A program made the position numbers and the translations under genes. The notes under the pieces are model-generated. The model was not told the origin of the DNA. It did not search any database and was given only the letters and a program-made list of their open reading frames with translations. From contig VXBA01001336.1 of NCBI GenBank assembly GCA_013399895.1, positions 664,307-728,306 of the forward strand: a stretch of DNA of 64,000 nt, in the 5' to 3' direction. Shown piece by piece: positions 46,993 through 59,414 of this stretch (position 1 is its first letter; the number at the start of each line of letters is the position of its first letter). Origin of the DNA: Serilophus lunatus. Lineage: Eukaryota; Chordata; Aves; Passeriformes; Eurylaimidae.

Positions 46993-48509
46993 AAGCAACA
47001 CCGCTATCTTCATTTACAAAGCCAAAGTGTCAAGCAGACAATGTCAGACAGTCATTCAGTGAAGTTCAACATTGTTAAAAGAAATGGATTTAAATCTCCC
47101 ACCAGCAATTTTAAATTCTGCAGTTTTAAAGACACATGTTGCACGTTAACCTTTCTGGAGAGCAGATGCAATGAGCCAGTACAAGGTCCTGATGCAGAAT
47201 GTCAGGAAGCACCAAGTGTAACAAGTGTATCATTGCTACAAGAGCATTCTGAGCACATTCATTCAAACACCTTCTTTCCCATGTCATCATCTATTGAAAA
47301 AGATCTGAGTTCTATCTCCTTATCAGAAGGAAGAGAAGCAAAGAGAAGTGCTGATGTTTTTGAAAGTCCTAAATCGAGCAGAAAAGGATCCTCTCTACGC
47401 AGGAGGCTGATTTTACCCAAGACTGTTGAAGCTGGCACCACTGTAGAATGCTGTGAAAGACAAGCTAGTTCTTCAGGAAGCATCAGGAAAAAAATATTCT
47501 CTTGTGTTTTAAACTCTGAAGAAAAGCGTTCGAAAACTGCTGCAAATTCTTCAACAGATAAAAGTTGCAGAGCTTCGACAACGAGCACATCAAAACCTGA
47601 GGACTCCGATCCTGATTCTCCGAAACGGAGACTTTCCTTTTCACAGCAAAGGACTTCTACGCTGGATGAGTCCCAGCGTAAGGACTCCTTACTGCTGGAA
47701 TCAGAGAGTTTATCTCCCATTCAGGGTAAGGATGGGACTGTTGGTAACGCTAATGAATTCAGTGGAAGTGTTCTTGTGAGAGTTAGTGGTGGGCTGCTCA
47801 GGACTCTTACTTGCAATGAGGCCAATGAGGGTAAATTCCTGACTTCTATCAACAGTCCTGTGGAGAACTTGAACTTTGGACTATGTGATATAAACTCTCC
47901 CCCTGTTAAGGAGGCAAACTACCCAGGTCTTTCAACCCCTGAGGACAGCGGGTATAATTCACTTCCTTTGGACAAATCAGGAGACTCATCGTCTGATCAT
48001 GAGGGATCTTTCCAAGAGCTCTTCCAAAAGCACAAAGAAGATTCCAAAATTCTTGATAACAAAAGAAAGACAAGAAAACTTGAACGAGTTAGAAGGTTAT
48101 CCACTCTTCAGGAACAGGGCTCACAGTCAGAGGCAGAGGATAATCATGGCAGTTCTCCTTCAACACATATCTTAACAGGAGAAAGAAACTTTCTCAGGGA
48201 AGATCATGAGTTAATTCTAAAAGAACAGTCTAGTGGAGGCCTGGTTGTAGGTCATGGAGATTTCTCAAGAACTCCAGCTCTGAAAATAGTGCATGAAATT
48301 TGCTTGCAAAGACAAAGGTCGGGCCAAAAGCAAATATCAGAAAATATTGATGGAATGGAAATATTTGCAGTAGATCATGTTCTTCCTGGACTTATTGGCA
48401 AGAAAATGGGCCTTGAAAAATTAGATATTTTAACAGAATTAAAAAACAGAAATTTAAAACATGTTCTTGCTATAGTTTTAGATGCTTTGACGGTGGAAAG
48501 TCTATGCAG
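46993..48509 (+). CDS. FBXO43: FBXO43 large first coding exon
   Basis: Acceptor TTTTAG|AAG at 46993; ATG at 47041 (A at -3); donor TGCAG|GTAAGC, phase 2. It encodes residues 1-489. The 48 bases before ATG are in frame and stop-free, so coding could start further upstream. Confidence 0.94.
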
Positions 48510-50827
48510 GTAAGCACTATGGCTTCACACACACACCCCTAATAAAAAGGTAAAAATACATGCTTCTGCACATGAATTAGAATAACTTCTGGAATACTGG
48601 ATGTCCTCAGTAGAATTTGTTTGTTTTTGAGGAAATTAAAAACTTTTGTCACCATTAATCAAGTAGGTCTTTGTGTAGTTCTAAAAGTATATTATATAGG
48701 GGAATTAAAAAAGCAAAACAAACACGAAAATTAATAAACTTAAAGCTAAATCTCCGTACTTGTAAATTTTAAAATATATTAAAAATTCCTTTAAGCTTAA
48801 AAAGTAATTTATTCCCGTTACAAGTTCCCCAATAGTGCACAGTACTCAAAACATGGTTTTTGTATTTTTCTTGTGAATTTCATTTACTTAGTTATTTCTA
48901 AGCTCAAAGATGCTCAAGAATTTGTTAATGAGTAGTCTTCTAGATACAGTTTCTATTGATTAGAAATTAAATATTTCAAAGAAATCAAGAGTGTCTTGTG
49001 TTGTTAGTTACAAAGGGAGTGGGCAAATAGGTGAAAATATAAGCGCATAGTAGTTTTCAGAGCATTTAACACCAAAATGTGGCTTTAGAAACAATCTTGG
49101 TAAGCGGCTTATGTGAAGGGAAGAAAATGATTCAATTTTCTAAGTCAAAAATATGTCTTTTGGTTGTTCTCAGGACTCTTGTGTTATCTATACAGTGGTG
49201 TGTGAGAGTATGAGATCTGTTTCATAACAATATCATGAACAAGTACATAGCAGTAGTCTGTAAAGTGACCAAAACATATGGAACAGTACAGAATTCTTTA
49301 CCAGGAAAAATGTGAAAGTGCATCATTTTTATCATTGATTTGTTCCAGCATTTGGAAAGTAAGCAAAAACTGGCGTGAAATTGTTGTACAAGATAAAAGT
49401 GCAGATAGGAGGAGGAAGTTGTACATGAAACAGCTGAAAGAAGAAGATGGGGTAAGGTGGTTCTCAAGGGAGATTTTGTTTTTTCCAAATATGAAAGAAG
49501 ACAGCTCAAAGGGAAGAGGAAATGTCTCGTAAAGCTACGGAAAGGTGGCTGATAGAGACAGTTCCAACCTGAGTGTGTGATGGATTCTGACAGGAGAATG
49601 GAATGGCTCTTGCTGCTTTTCACCTGTCTGCAGTTTGAGTACTACCCTTTCAGTCATGTAAGACTATTTCTTTCCCCTTCCTCCCCTTTCTTGAGAATCC
49701 CATGGGACCTCTTCCATGACTGATTTTGGCTTTAGAGTTTTAAACCCTGTTCATACTGTTGTTCCTTATTTTTCCATTTCACTCTAGTCTGCAGTGCTTT
49801 AGGGCTAGCTCTGGAATACTTCCTGATTATTTTCAGGACTGTTTTTGGCTGAGCATTATGGTGTGTTTCTGAACATCAGAAGGAGAGAGAGTAGTTTTTT
49901 TAGGGGTATTTAGAAAAGTACACAAACTAATAGCACTATGCTTTTTTCAGGTCCTGCACACGATGCATACGCACTTCAGTGTAACATTGCTTCAGTTGTG
50001 ACAAAACCTATGTTTGCTGCTGAGATGTGTCCTGATTCAGAAACATGAGGACCAGTAGGGTGCTAAAAGACAGTTGGCTCTTTACTCTGCTCATAGGGTT
50101 TAGTTTTTAATGATTCCTGTCTGTTGATCCCTTACTAAATATAAACATTTAATGGGAAATACTTGCACTATATGTAATTTCCTTTTCTAATGTGTTGTTT
50201 CAGAGGGGAAAAAACTGAACTAGTGAAATTCAGCTGCAAATCCCAAACAAAATAAAACACTAATTTGTTTCCTTTTTTTCTTGGTTTTTATTTATAATGA
50301 CAAACTAACAGGAATATTTATTGAAGACTGAAGATGCTGCCACAAGACTTAATATTCTCAATAGATCTGCTCTAAGGCCTGTTCAAGCTCAAGCCAGAAC
50401 TCCTGTATTACAAACCCCTCCTTCATGCACTGAACTAACAGCTGCTAACTCCAGTAACTCAACGAGTAGACAGGAACAATACATGAAAGTAGGTATCTAA
50501 GAAATGCTTTACTTGCAGTTTTTAGGAAGTTTTCATTTACAAGAACTAAGTAGCTCCTTTCTCCCTCCTTTGCCACAGGTTGCTAAAACTCTATTCACTG
50601 ATGAAGCTCTAAAACCCTGTCCAAGATGTCAATATCCTGCTAAATATCAGTTGGTAAAGAAACGAGGACTCTGCAGCAGAGAGGCATGTGCTTTTGAGTT
50701 CTGTATTTTATGTCTGCATGCATTCCATGGGTCAAAAGAATGTAATACTTTATCTGCAAAACGGAAGAATAAAAAAGATGCTCCTCCAGGAAGTGCTCAA
50801 AGCAAAAGAAATTTAAAAAGGCTCTAA
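47041..50827 (+). CDS. FBXO43: FBXO43 (Emi2/Erp1), meiotic APC/C inhibitor, complete coding region
   Basis: Four coding exons (47041-48509, 49349-49451, 50312-50488, 50579-50827) join in frame to 665 residues; human is about 708. Emi2 is the cytostatic factor that holds vertebrate eggs at metaphase II by inhibiting the anaphase-promoting complex. Seen in order: a long Ser-rich N-terminal region; a DSGYNS degron-type motif (302-307) in TPEDSGYNSLPLDKS; RVRRLSTLQEQ (349-359), matching the adjacent Ser/Thr pair phosphorylated by Rsk in frog Erp1; F-box-like region (about 445-525, LIGKKMGLEKLDILTEL to NWREIVVQDK); RSAL D-box type motif; zinc-binding region CPRC...CSREAC..FCILC..FH...C; and the C-terminal RNLKRL (RL tail). 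It is divergent from POLR2K. Identity is certain; the N-terminus is less so, because the exon is open upstream of the first ATG. Confidence 0.97.
48510..49348 (+). other. FBXO43 intron, no feature seen
   Basis: AT-rich, with GT/AG ends agreeing with coding phase. Confidence 0.8.
49349..49451 (+). CDS. FBXO43: FBXO43 second coding exon
   Basis: Acceptor TGTTCCAG|C and donor GGG|GTAAGG. It encodes (S)IWKVSKNWREIVVQDKSAD and RRRKLYMKQLKEEDG, the end of the F-box-like region. Returns to phase 0. Confidence 0.95.
49452..50311 (+). other. FBXO43 intron, no feature seen
   Basis: AT-rich; no repeat or extra exon recognised. Confidence 0.8.
50312..50488 (+). CDS. FBXO43: FBXO43 third coding exon
   Basis: Acceptor CTAACAG|GAA and donor AAA|GTAGGT, 59 codons. 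It encodes EYLLKTEDAATRLNILNRSA, LRPVQAQARTPVLQTP and a Ser/Thr-rich tail to EQYMK. NRSALRxVQAQAR is conserved with mammals and contains an RxxL destruction-box-type motif. Confidence 0.95.
50579..50827 (+). CDS. FBXO43: FBXO43 last coding exon (zinc-binding region and RL tail)
   Basis: Acceptor TTTGCCACAG|GTT, stop TAA at 50825-50827. It encodes VAKTLFTDEALKPCPRCQYP, the C/H ligands of the IBR-like zinc-binding region, and PGSAQSKRNLKRL. All expected ligands are present, and the terminal Arg-Leu used to block the APC/C is intact. Confidence 0.97.
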   Translation, partial: VAKTLFTDEALKPCPRCQYPAKYQLVKKRGLCSREACAFEFCILCLHAFHGSKECNTLSAKRKNKKDAPPGSAQSKRNLKRL

Positions 50828-51120
50828 ATTTGTAAAGGCATGCAACTCCTTACATTTAATTCCTTTTCCCCTTCCCCTAAGTTCCTCATCCTGTTCCTAT
50901 TCTTCATAAAGATATGCATTCTGAAAGTCTCATTCAATTTGTTCTTGTTGACTTACCAAGATAACTTCTCATGTATATATCTTAATCAATATAATATAAT
51001 TTTGTTTTTTTAAAAAATGAGCATTTAAAAATATTTTATGTCTTGTTTTACTTGTTGTGTAGCAGCTAGGCACTTACGAGCATCTTAATTTTTAAATAAA
51101 GTATCTTGTATGTAGTCTGC
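50828..51120 (+). terminator. FBXO43: FBXO43 3'UTR with AATAAA signal at 51095-51100
   Basis: AT-rich tail with AATAAA about 270 bases after the stop, followed by a T/G-rich stretch (TATCTTGTATGTAGTCTG) suitable for cleavage near 51.12 kb. Confidence 0.65.
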
Positions 51121-54100
51121 AATGTTTAGCTCACAGCACTTCATAGGTGTTTAAAAATGTGATTCTTGTCTTAAAAGACAAATTAAAGAAAATTATTTTT
51201 AAAAAAGTCTTTGAAATTGGATTTATTTATTCTCTTTAAATTACAGTAACTGTTTTAAAAATATCTCAAAGTGTGGCACTATGTACCTTTGCAAAAAAAT
51301 ACTTCTATTTATGTAAATGGTGATATATTGGTTTTGAGACATTAGTTTTCTGAATTTCTTATCAGAATAATTAATTTGTTGCTCTTTTAGTCTCTGTAAT
51401 GGAAGTCAATAGAATAGTAATTTCTAAACCAAACTGATGTTATGTGGATACTCTATTGTACTGCTTTTTACAAAGTTTTTGTCTTGAAAACTTCAGGTGA
51501 TACAGTTTATATTTGCATATTTAGAAATGCTGTGTCACTTTCTTTGCTGTTGTGAACTTACCTTTATACTTAATTGACTTTACTTCAGCTCCCAGGTACT
51601 AGATCATCTTTGTACTTCTGCTTGAGTTAAAGGATTATCTGTGGCTAGAAATCATTCTTTCTCTGTAGATTTAATTAGGGGAATTCACTGATTTGGCTCT
51701 TGAGCTAAATATGCTGATCCTTTACAGAAAACTAACTCAATCTGCCTCTTGGACCTCAAATAATTTTTTTGGGTGTGTTTTGTTTTTAATCCTCTTAGCA
51801 ATTACAAACAACTTGAAATACACCTGACAGAAATGGACTCGGTACTTGCTCTATGAAGATGTAATATCAATTTACTTTCACTTGTCCTACTTGTTCTTTT
51901 AAAGAGTTCATTTGTCACAAGCATCTTGCAGACATTTGTAGTCAGCTGGTGTTTATTTTCCACTCTCCCTCTGATGTTTTCCTTTGTGTTACATTTGTGA
52001 TGTTATTTTACACAGATTTCCTGTGTATTTGTAGGTAAGTTTTAACACTGAGCTTTTTAAAAAGTTATCTGAAAAAAAGCTTTAAGGTAAAAAAATAAGC
52101 TGTGTATTTGCCTCTCTTAATATTTATTCACACATCTGTTTAACCTGTAAGATTTTTTGTTTCTCTTTTTTTAAAAATTTATTTCTACATAGTCTGTGGA
52201 TGTCTAAGACAAATGGGCCAGGAAAATTTACTTCAGGATGTTCTAGAAATATCACTTTTTATTTCTCATCTCTAACTGTTGTGATTTGTAATTTGATTAG
52301 TACTTCTAGCATAATCAATTTCTGCAAGAGTAGTTTCACACAGCATTTGGAAGAGGGAGAAACAACATGGTGAATAAAATGCTATAGGAGTTTAAGTACT
52401 ATTAACCGAACATGGTATCACTGAACTTGAAGAGACCGTTGTGTCTATTCTGAGGAACAGCTGAAGTGAAGGGTTTGAGGCCAGCTAGGGAATATAGAGG
52501 TATGTGTGTATAGTTTGGGTTTAGGGAGAATGGCTTTCATTACAGAGGAGGAGACTGCAAGTAGGAAAATGGCTAAATGACTTAATATTTAGAATTTCAA
52601 TTTCTCTAATTGTTTAAAACTTTAAATGTTCAAGGTCTACTTAAAAGTTAATTAAGTTCAAAGAACCACTGGATTTGTTCTTTTATTCTTAGGTATAAAG
52701 TAAGTAACTATATATTTTTAGAAGTGTTTAATAGTTTTTGATTAAAGGTTAAACTGACATGAACAGCTTTCTAGGCAGAAAGCTGTATTACAGAAGAATC
52801 CGAATACATATAATTTATAATAACTTTATTTGGTAGTTCAATGACAATTTAAGTAGGGCATGTTAGTAACTGCAATGCAGAGTAAGTACTGCATGTTGTA
52901 ACATTTCAAACTCCTGTAGGCATCACTACATTTTAATTTTGCTAAATACCAATATTTATCTCAAAAATGTCTCAAAAAAAAGGTTTAAATGTGTTCTAGA
53001 AATTGATGTGAGACTTGTGGCAGACAGTGAAAGGATTTGTCTTCTGTTGTGGGGTATTGAAGTCTAGCCCAGAAATGCATGACGTGCAAGATTTCCACAA
53101 GTATTACTGAAACAGGTGCACTTTTGGATGGAAAGCCATGTAGGAACTCGGTTCTCAGTTTAAGAATCAGTCATTAAGTATCCTTTCCATTTGAGAAAAT
53201 TGTGTGACCTTCTACAAAGGGCTTTCTTTTGCTATCATCTGAATAATTCAGGGAGAATAGGGATAGTAAATTCATTCTGGTATAGGCATTATTTGTCCTT
53301 TAAAGGAAGTCTCTTTGTCTACACTGTCCATTCAACAACGAGTAGCTTGAAAGGAAAAAGTTACTTGAATCCTATTTCACAATTTTAAACGTTTTCCCCC
53401 ACTTTTGACATAGTTGAAAGTGCTTGGTTTTTTTTCCTAAATGTGTCTTACAAAAATGTCTTCTTGCATCACAAGTCTCTTGTTCAGTGGGTCTATCACA
53501 AATGCTTTGGAGTTTGAGTGAAATGTGTTCTCTGCTGCTGTCAGAGAACACCAGAGGTGGGGGGAAATGAGAAAGTCAGATTTTTCATCTCTGGGTAATG
53601 ATCCTCTCTTGACAATGACTTTCAAAAATTTTAAAATAAAATCAGCTTTATGTCTTGACACAAGGAAGAAACAAAATAGTGATATGCTTAATGTGTGGGT
53701 AAAGAACAACATACCTAATAGAACACAAGGTATGGTATAGTGATCTAGTAGCCTCTAATAGTCTGAGTGAAAGGAACCAAAATTCTTTCGTTATACAATT
53801 GCTTAGTTGACAGACATTAAGTATTTGTGGTGGAGGAATGGAAGTAACTTTTTTGAGTCCCTGTTAGTATGGTTTTTTTCTGTATCCTGTGTTCCTCAAT
53901 TAGTCTCCATCAGTTACCACAAAGCTATAGGAGTCTGGACTTGAATGAAACAGCAAAGAACCTAAATTCTTACTGCATTAAAAAGCCAAACACCCAACAC
54001 AAAAACAAACAACTTTCCTCAGCACACAAACACCATCCCCAGCCCCCCAAATAAGCCCTTCTCTCCAACAAAACAAACAAACAAAAAACCCACTCTAAAA

Positions 54101-57100
54101 ACCAACAGAAAACAGTTTGAGTGTCAGGGAACCTAGGGATTTATGCTCAGCATCTTTCTACTGGGCTGAGTTATTTCTTGGAGATCTGTGGGCAGGTGCT
54201 ATCACAGAAAAGAAGGATGCAAAAGTGGTCTTTGGGTAGAAATGGCAATGGTCAAGAGTCCTCTAAAATATCTGGCCCATGATTATTCTCCAGCTCAAAA
54301 ATTCTTCTTGCCATTGACAACAGATCGTTGGAAAAGGAGGAGTGAATTGTCTTGCACTCTGGAACATGGGAATAATGTTGAAGTTAATATTTGAATTATT
54401 GTCGGGCTGCTGAAAACCTTTGTTTTGCAACACTTATTTCCCTTGACACAGACACGATCTATAGTGGGAGGAGTGATATTGCCTACAATTGCCCAGGGAA
54501 TGAATTTAGCTTTCTAAAGATTTGAGAAAGGTTTGAGCCAGAGCTGTGAGTTTAAATTCTAAAACAGAATTATTAGAAGTAACCTTTTGCTGCTGACAGA
54601 GGTTGCTGCAGGAATTGTACTTGTAATTTTATTTTTTTTTTTGAGCAGCAGCCATAAATTTCAAGTGGTTTATGAGAAGGAAACTGAAATCAGAGGATCT
54701 TTCTTTTCTTGGTGACAAGTATGAAAGAGCTTAGGCAAAAAATTGCTATAAGTCTTTTGAACTGTTTATAGGCTGGAGAATGTTAGTGTGTTTTATTACT
54801 AACTAGCTAAACATGATAAAAAAATTTTGTTCATTAAATTAAGTATCTCATCAACATACATCAAATTTTTTCTCTCTTCTATGTATTGGGTTATTCTTTA
54901 AAATACCTTTGGCAATTTAGACTATGATGGTTAATTTTAATACAAGAAGTAATTTCTTTCTGTTCTCATAGGCACATGAAGAATTACAGCAGTGTCAGAT
55001 TAGAAGGGGACTCCTGGAGCTTAGTGCCATGCTCTTATGTCAACTCATCAAGTTCTATCCTAAAATTGGATAGAACACTGTCCTATGACTATGTTGGTGA
55101 TCTAGTCCATATTGCTCTACTACTCACTGAACCTGTTGCCTTTTTTTAGCACTGCCATTAAAACAGCTCTTCTGTACATATGATTGTTCTTTCACTGACA
55201 AAACTCTCTGAATTTAGTCTCGTCTCTTAAGATAATCCAACAACAGAGGTTATGTCTAACAACTCCTTACTGTTTCACTAGAATCTATTCTTTGAATCAA
55301 AGCAACCACTATTCCAGGTAAAACCTCACCACCATGAATAATATTAAGGCTTTCTTTTCTCTATGAGAAACACTTTGACCGATACATACCAAGGTAAATA
55401 TTTATGTCTTCTGCACAATCACAGTTTAGTCGTTAGGTGAAGTAGTCCCACATTCTTATCACATTTTGAAATGATCACATTTTTTTCCATAAATTTCTAC
55501 TGAACCTTAAGTGAGTAACCTCATACTTTGTACTGCTAATCTTCAGGCTTTTCTTTCTCTGCTTGTCTTGTGACAATTTAGTATTTTGTGTGATTATATA
55601 GTATTTTTACAGGTGCAAATTTTTTGTCTGTATTGAATCTTACAGGATTTTGCTAGATATTTCATATCAAGATTGTTATCACTTGCCAGATGCCCCAACA
55701 AAATTTGACTGCTTCTTGAGAATGATGTGTTCAGTTAAATAAAAATTAAGCTTCCTTTCACTTATTTTCTGAGTGCTGATTAGCTGAAATTCTCATTACA
55801 AAAAATATTTAACTCATTTTTTTCCTCTATAACAAATTTCTGTTCAGTATTAGAACCTACCCAAACTTGTCAGAAACCTAAATGCTGCTCAGACCTCATT
55901 GAGCTGGGTGCTAATGGATGAGCAATAAAGAAACCACCTCTTCAGCTGAAAATATGGATGGCATGGTGTTTTTAATGATCTTGTAAACACTGTTGAACCC
56001 TGGTAGTTTAAAATAAAGTTAGGTTTCTGACTTGGAGACTGAATCCTTAAATGCTTAAAGCTCCTCTAATTTTTCCCCTCTGTGCTTTAACACTTATTCT
56101 AAAAGCAGTTCTTCAAGAGTTATTGTCTTGTGGCTTAATTCTTTGGATGTGGAAACTGCATGTATTTCAATTGCTGATTTTCACTCTGGAATCACTGAAG
56201 AACCAGTTTCCATAAACTATTTAAACTTTGGTGTTGTGTCATAACAAGAACCAGCTGGACTGGTAGAAGGCTAGAACTTTTGGGAAAGGAGGGACAGCTA
56301 GTTGGGAAGAAGTAGTTCACTAGATAAACATAGTAGTGCCTGGTAAAAGTTGCCATCTGGAGCTGCAAGATTATTGAGGAATTAGTTGCGCAGTGTCTTC
56401 CACTTTAGCAAAAAATATTATCATCCTAAAGTGCTGTTGTTGCCTAAATATAGGACTCCTATTTCTTAGTCACTGAGCAGATACAAGAACTCCTAAGTAC
56501 TGAATTGGGTGTAACACATTATTTGGAGCCTAAAGAACACATCTCCTGGAAGTACTTTGTTCTGCCAGGCCGCAGTAGCTCAGTACCCAGCCTTTCTGTA
56601 GACCACTGGGGTACAAAATGAAATTTTCCTATAGTATGAATCTATCACATTTTCCTGGTACATATTTTGATAGCTTAGATGCTATGAAGTCTGTGGCAAT
56701 AGCAATATCTTGAGCTTTTAAACATGAATTTTGCTTGTGTGGAGAACATTCTCCCCTCTTTGGAAAAAATATGTCCAAAAGCAGCACTCCCATGAAATAC
56801 TGCAATTTCGAGTTTAATTTTCCTTGATTTTTTTCCTGTTATGTAGTCTGTTGTGGCTTTCACTAAACTATTGCTGGGATGCAGTTACCCTTCAGCCTTC
56901 CTGTTGGAAGTGTTTCTGTCAAGAAACTCTTCAAGACACTGTATCCAAACACCATAATAAGAGTGAGTATGAGGGATCCCATTTTGTGCTCCAAATGGAA
57001 ATCCTCACTGGTGCACTACTTATGTTCCTGTTCTGGACTTCTTTCCTTGGCTTAAATAATAGTCATAAGGTAGTCCAGGGAAAATGTCATAGAACACAGA

Positions 57101-59414
57101 ATGGATAATCATAAAAAAACTAATTCTTGAAATGCTTTGCTCAATTAACTTGGTTAAATGTGAAACTACATTAAGGATTGAACTGGTTTTCTCACTGAAA
57201 ATGGCCCTTCATTTCATATGTTGTTGATAAAATATTTTTGTCACAAGGGGGCACCAAAGATTTTTCTTACAGAACAGAACTTCAGTTGTTTTTCATCTTG
57301 CTTTAACCCTTGCATGATAACTGAACGTTACAAATGCAAAATGTTTTGAATGGCTTAAAGCAACAGTGGCCATAATTCCTGCCTCCAGGAGCTGCATACC
57401 AAAATCTACAAGAGGAGTGGCATCCTGGGAAGCAATTCAGATACTATTACTTCTAAAGGGCCTCCTTTACAAGATGAAGCTGTGCTGGGCACACAGCCAG
57501 GTCCCGCAGCAACCAGGCAAGATCATGGAATCATAGCCTGGCCTAAACAGTGCCTCTGCGTTCGGTTCCTCTCTCAGCCATGGATTTGGATTATCCAGCA
57601 GTTTCCATGCCAGTCTGAGGTTGGCTACAAAACATAACACTCTCATGACAGTTTTGCAGTTGAAGTATTTGTGAGGAGCTGCACGCTCTAGGCTTTATTC
57701 CTCAAGTACAGGAAATATATTTGATAATAAAATCCAGTGTAGTTTTTGAAATATGAATAGTGTACAAGTGCTCCTCTGTCATGATTTTGAAATGGTCAAA
57801 AATATTGCATGAATTATATTCATGCTTAATTGATGTTCTGAAGGCTTTAGCGAACAAGAAAGTTAAAATATTAACATCCTTAAACTCAAATTGTGAAGAG
57901 ACTAAGTATTCCCATATAATACGTTTTAAACAATATCAGAATGGCAGGTTTGGTTTTTTTTTTTTAGTCTGTTAATTGAAGACTGGGTGAGAGTTTGGTG
58001 ATTTAATATGTTCTTTATTCTTTAATTAGGTATTTCTGAAGTCCAGCAGAGGTAGTTAGGAAAGTAGAATACCTACAAAATTAGGCAGCTGTAATTTTGT
58101 ATGCTTTCCTGAAGCATTATTGAAATCTCAAGGAGGACCTATTAGTGATGGATTCTTATAAAATTCTCAGCACTTTGTTGAGTGGACATAGCTGTGTTCT
58201 GGAAGCTGATGAACATGAAATATTTTTCTTTTTTTCTTCTGATTTTTTTTATTTTCTGCTGGATCAGTCTTCAATCTGCATCATTATAGAACTCCACAGC
58301 AGCCATGGTAGTATAACACAAAAAGATGGGAACTGATGATCAGTGGGATGTTTTGTCTCCATCAGCACTGTGAATCTCACCTGACTTAAACAAGCTGCAA
58401 GTAACCCCAGAAAAAGAATTTTTCAGAAATTTACTTGCACAGCTAAAAGTAAGAAGTGGTGGTAAACCTGAAAACCTTAAATTAGTGCAGCCAAAATGTA
58501 TTACAAACCCTGACTCCAGTTTGTCTACATGAAAAACAGATAATAACAATGCAATCCTTTGTACATAGTGCCAAAGTTTTGGATACATCCCCTGATAGTG
58601 AAAGCTCTGTGAGAAATGACTGTCACAGTTTCTTCTGATCTGTATCTTACATTTCAGTGGAAAGATATGCTACACTGACTGTAGTAGGGCTGCTGGCAAA
58701 AACTCTTTCTGCCTTGCTGCAAACTTATGCACCAGGCCAATGTTTTTATCTTGTATGTTGTTTGATAGCTGTGGCTTTAGTAGTTCTTTCCTGATTTTCA
58801 TATTGTCTTTAAAAAATACTTTATTTCTAATAAGTATTTCTAAATAATTTATTTCTATTATTATTTCTAATAATTTTATTTCACAAACCTCCTGAATGTT
58901 TTTTTCAATTAAGCCTTAATGCCACTTTCCAAAATTAGAAGAGGTAGTGTGATATTCTCTTAAAGTTCTGGGAGTTATGCCTTAAGACTCTAATACTAAT
59001 TTATGAAGGAATCGGATGTCTGCAGATATGAATTAGGCAGCTTGCATGGAGGAGGTAGTAAGGGTACAAATGTGTATCACAAATTTTCCAAGTGGTCCTT
59101 CCAAATTCCAGTTCACTTTCCAGGTATGTCTCTGTTTTCTCTTTATGTTTTCCAAGACTTGTATTAAGAAATGAAAATCAAACCTTACTTAAAGCCTTTA
59201 AATTTGATAAAACATCTCTACGTTGTCCTGATGGAATAAGATTGTTATAGGAATCCTTGGGGTGGTATGGACGAGTCAAAAAGTATTCTCCAGTGACTAT
59301 CCAAATACAGAATTCTGTAGAGGTGAAGTTCTTTGGACTTCCCTCTGAAATTCTCCTCCAGTAGTAAAAGGTTTCTGATGTTGATAGCCCAAAGCTAAGT
59401 CACTTCACTATTTC
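51121..59414. other. Intergenic region FBXO43 to RGS22, first part
   Basis: AT-rich with no supported gene. A CA-rich low-complexity stretch lies at about 53980-54100. A possible very old CR1-like sequence at 54.97-55.38 kb is too diverged to call. Confidence 0.55.
57241..57254 (+). promoter_or_regulatory. CTCF-like motif
   Basis: TCACAAGGGGGCAC fits the CTCF core with two mismatches, and the AGGGGGC centre is intact. Intergenic between FBXO43 and the presumed RGS22 promoter. Confidence 0.4.

Noticed and set aside
47259..47720. 153-residue minus-strand ORF
   Set aside because: Antisense shadow of the FBXO43 large exon, whose frame is clearly conserved.
54965..55380. Possible very old CR1-like fragment
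   Set aside because: Only scattered word matches to CR1 order; too diverged to support without an alignment.
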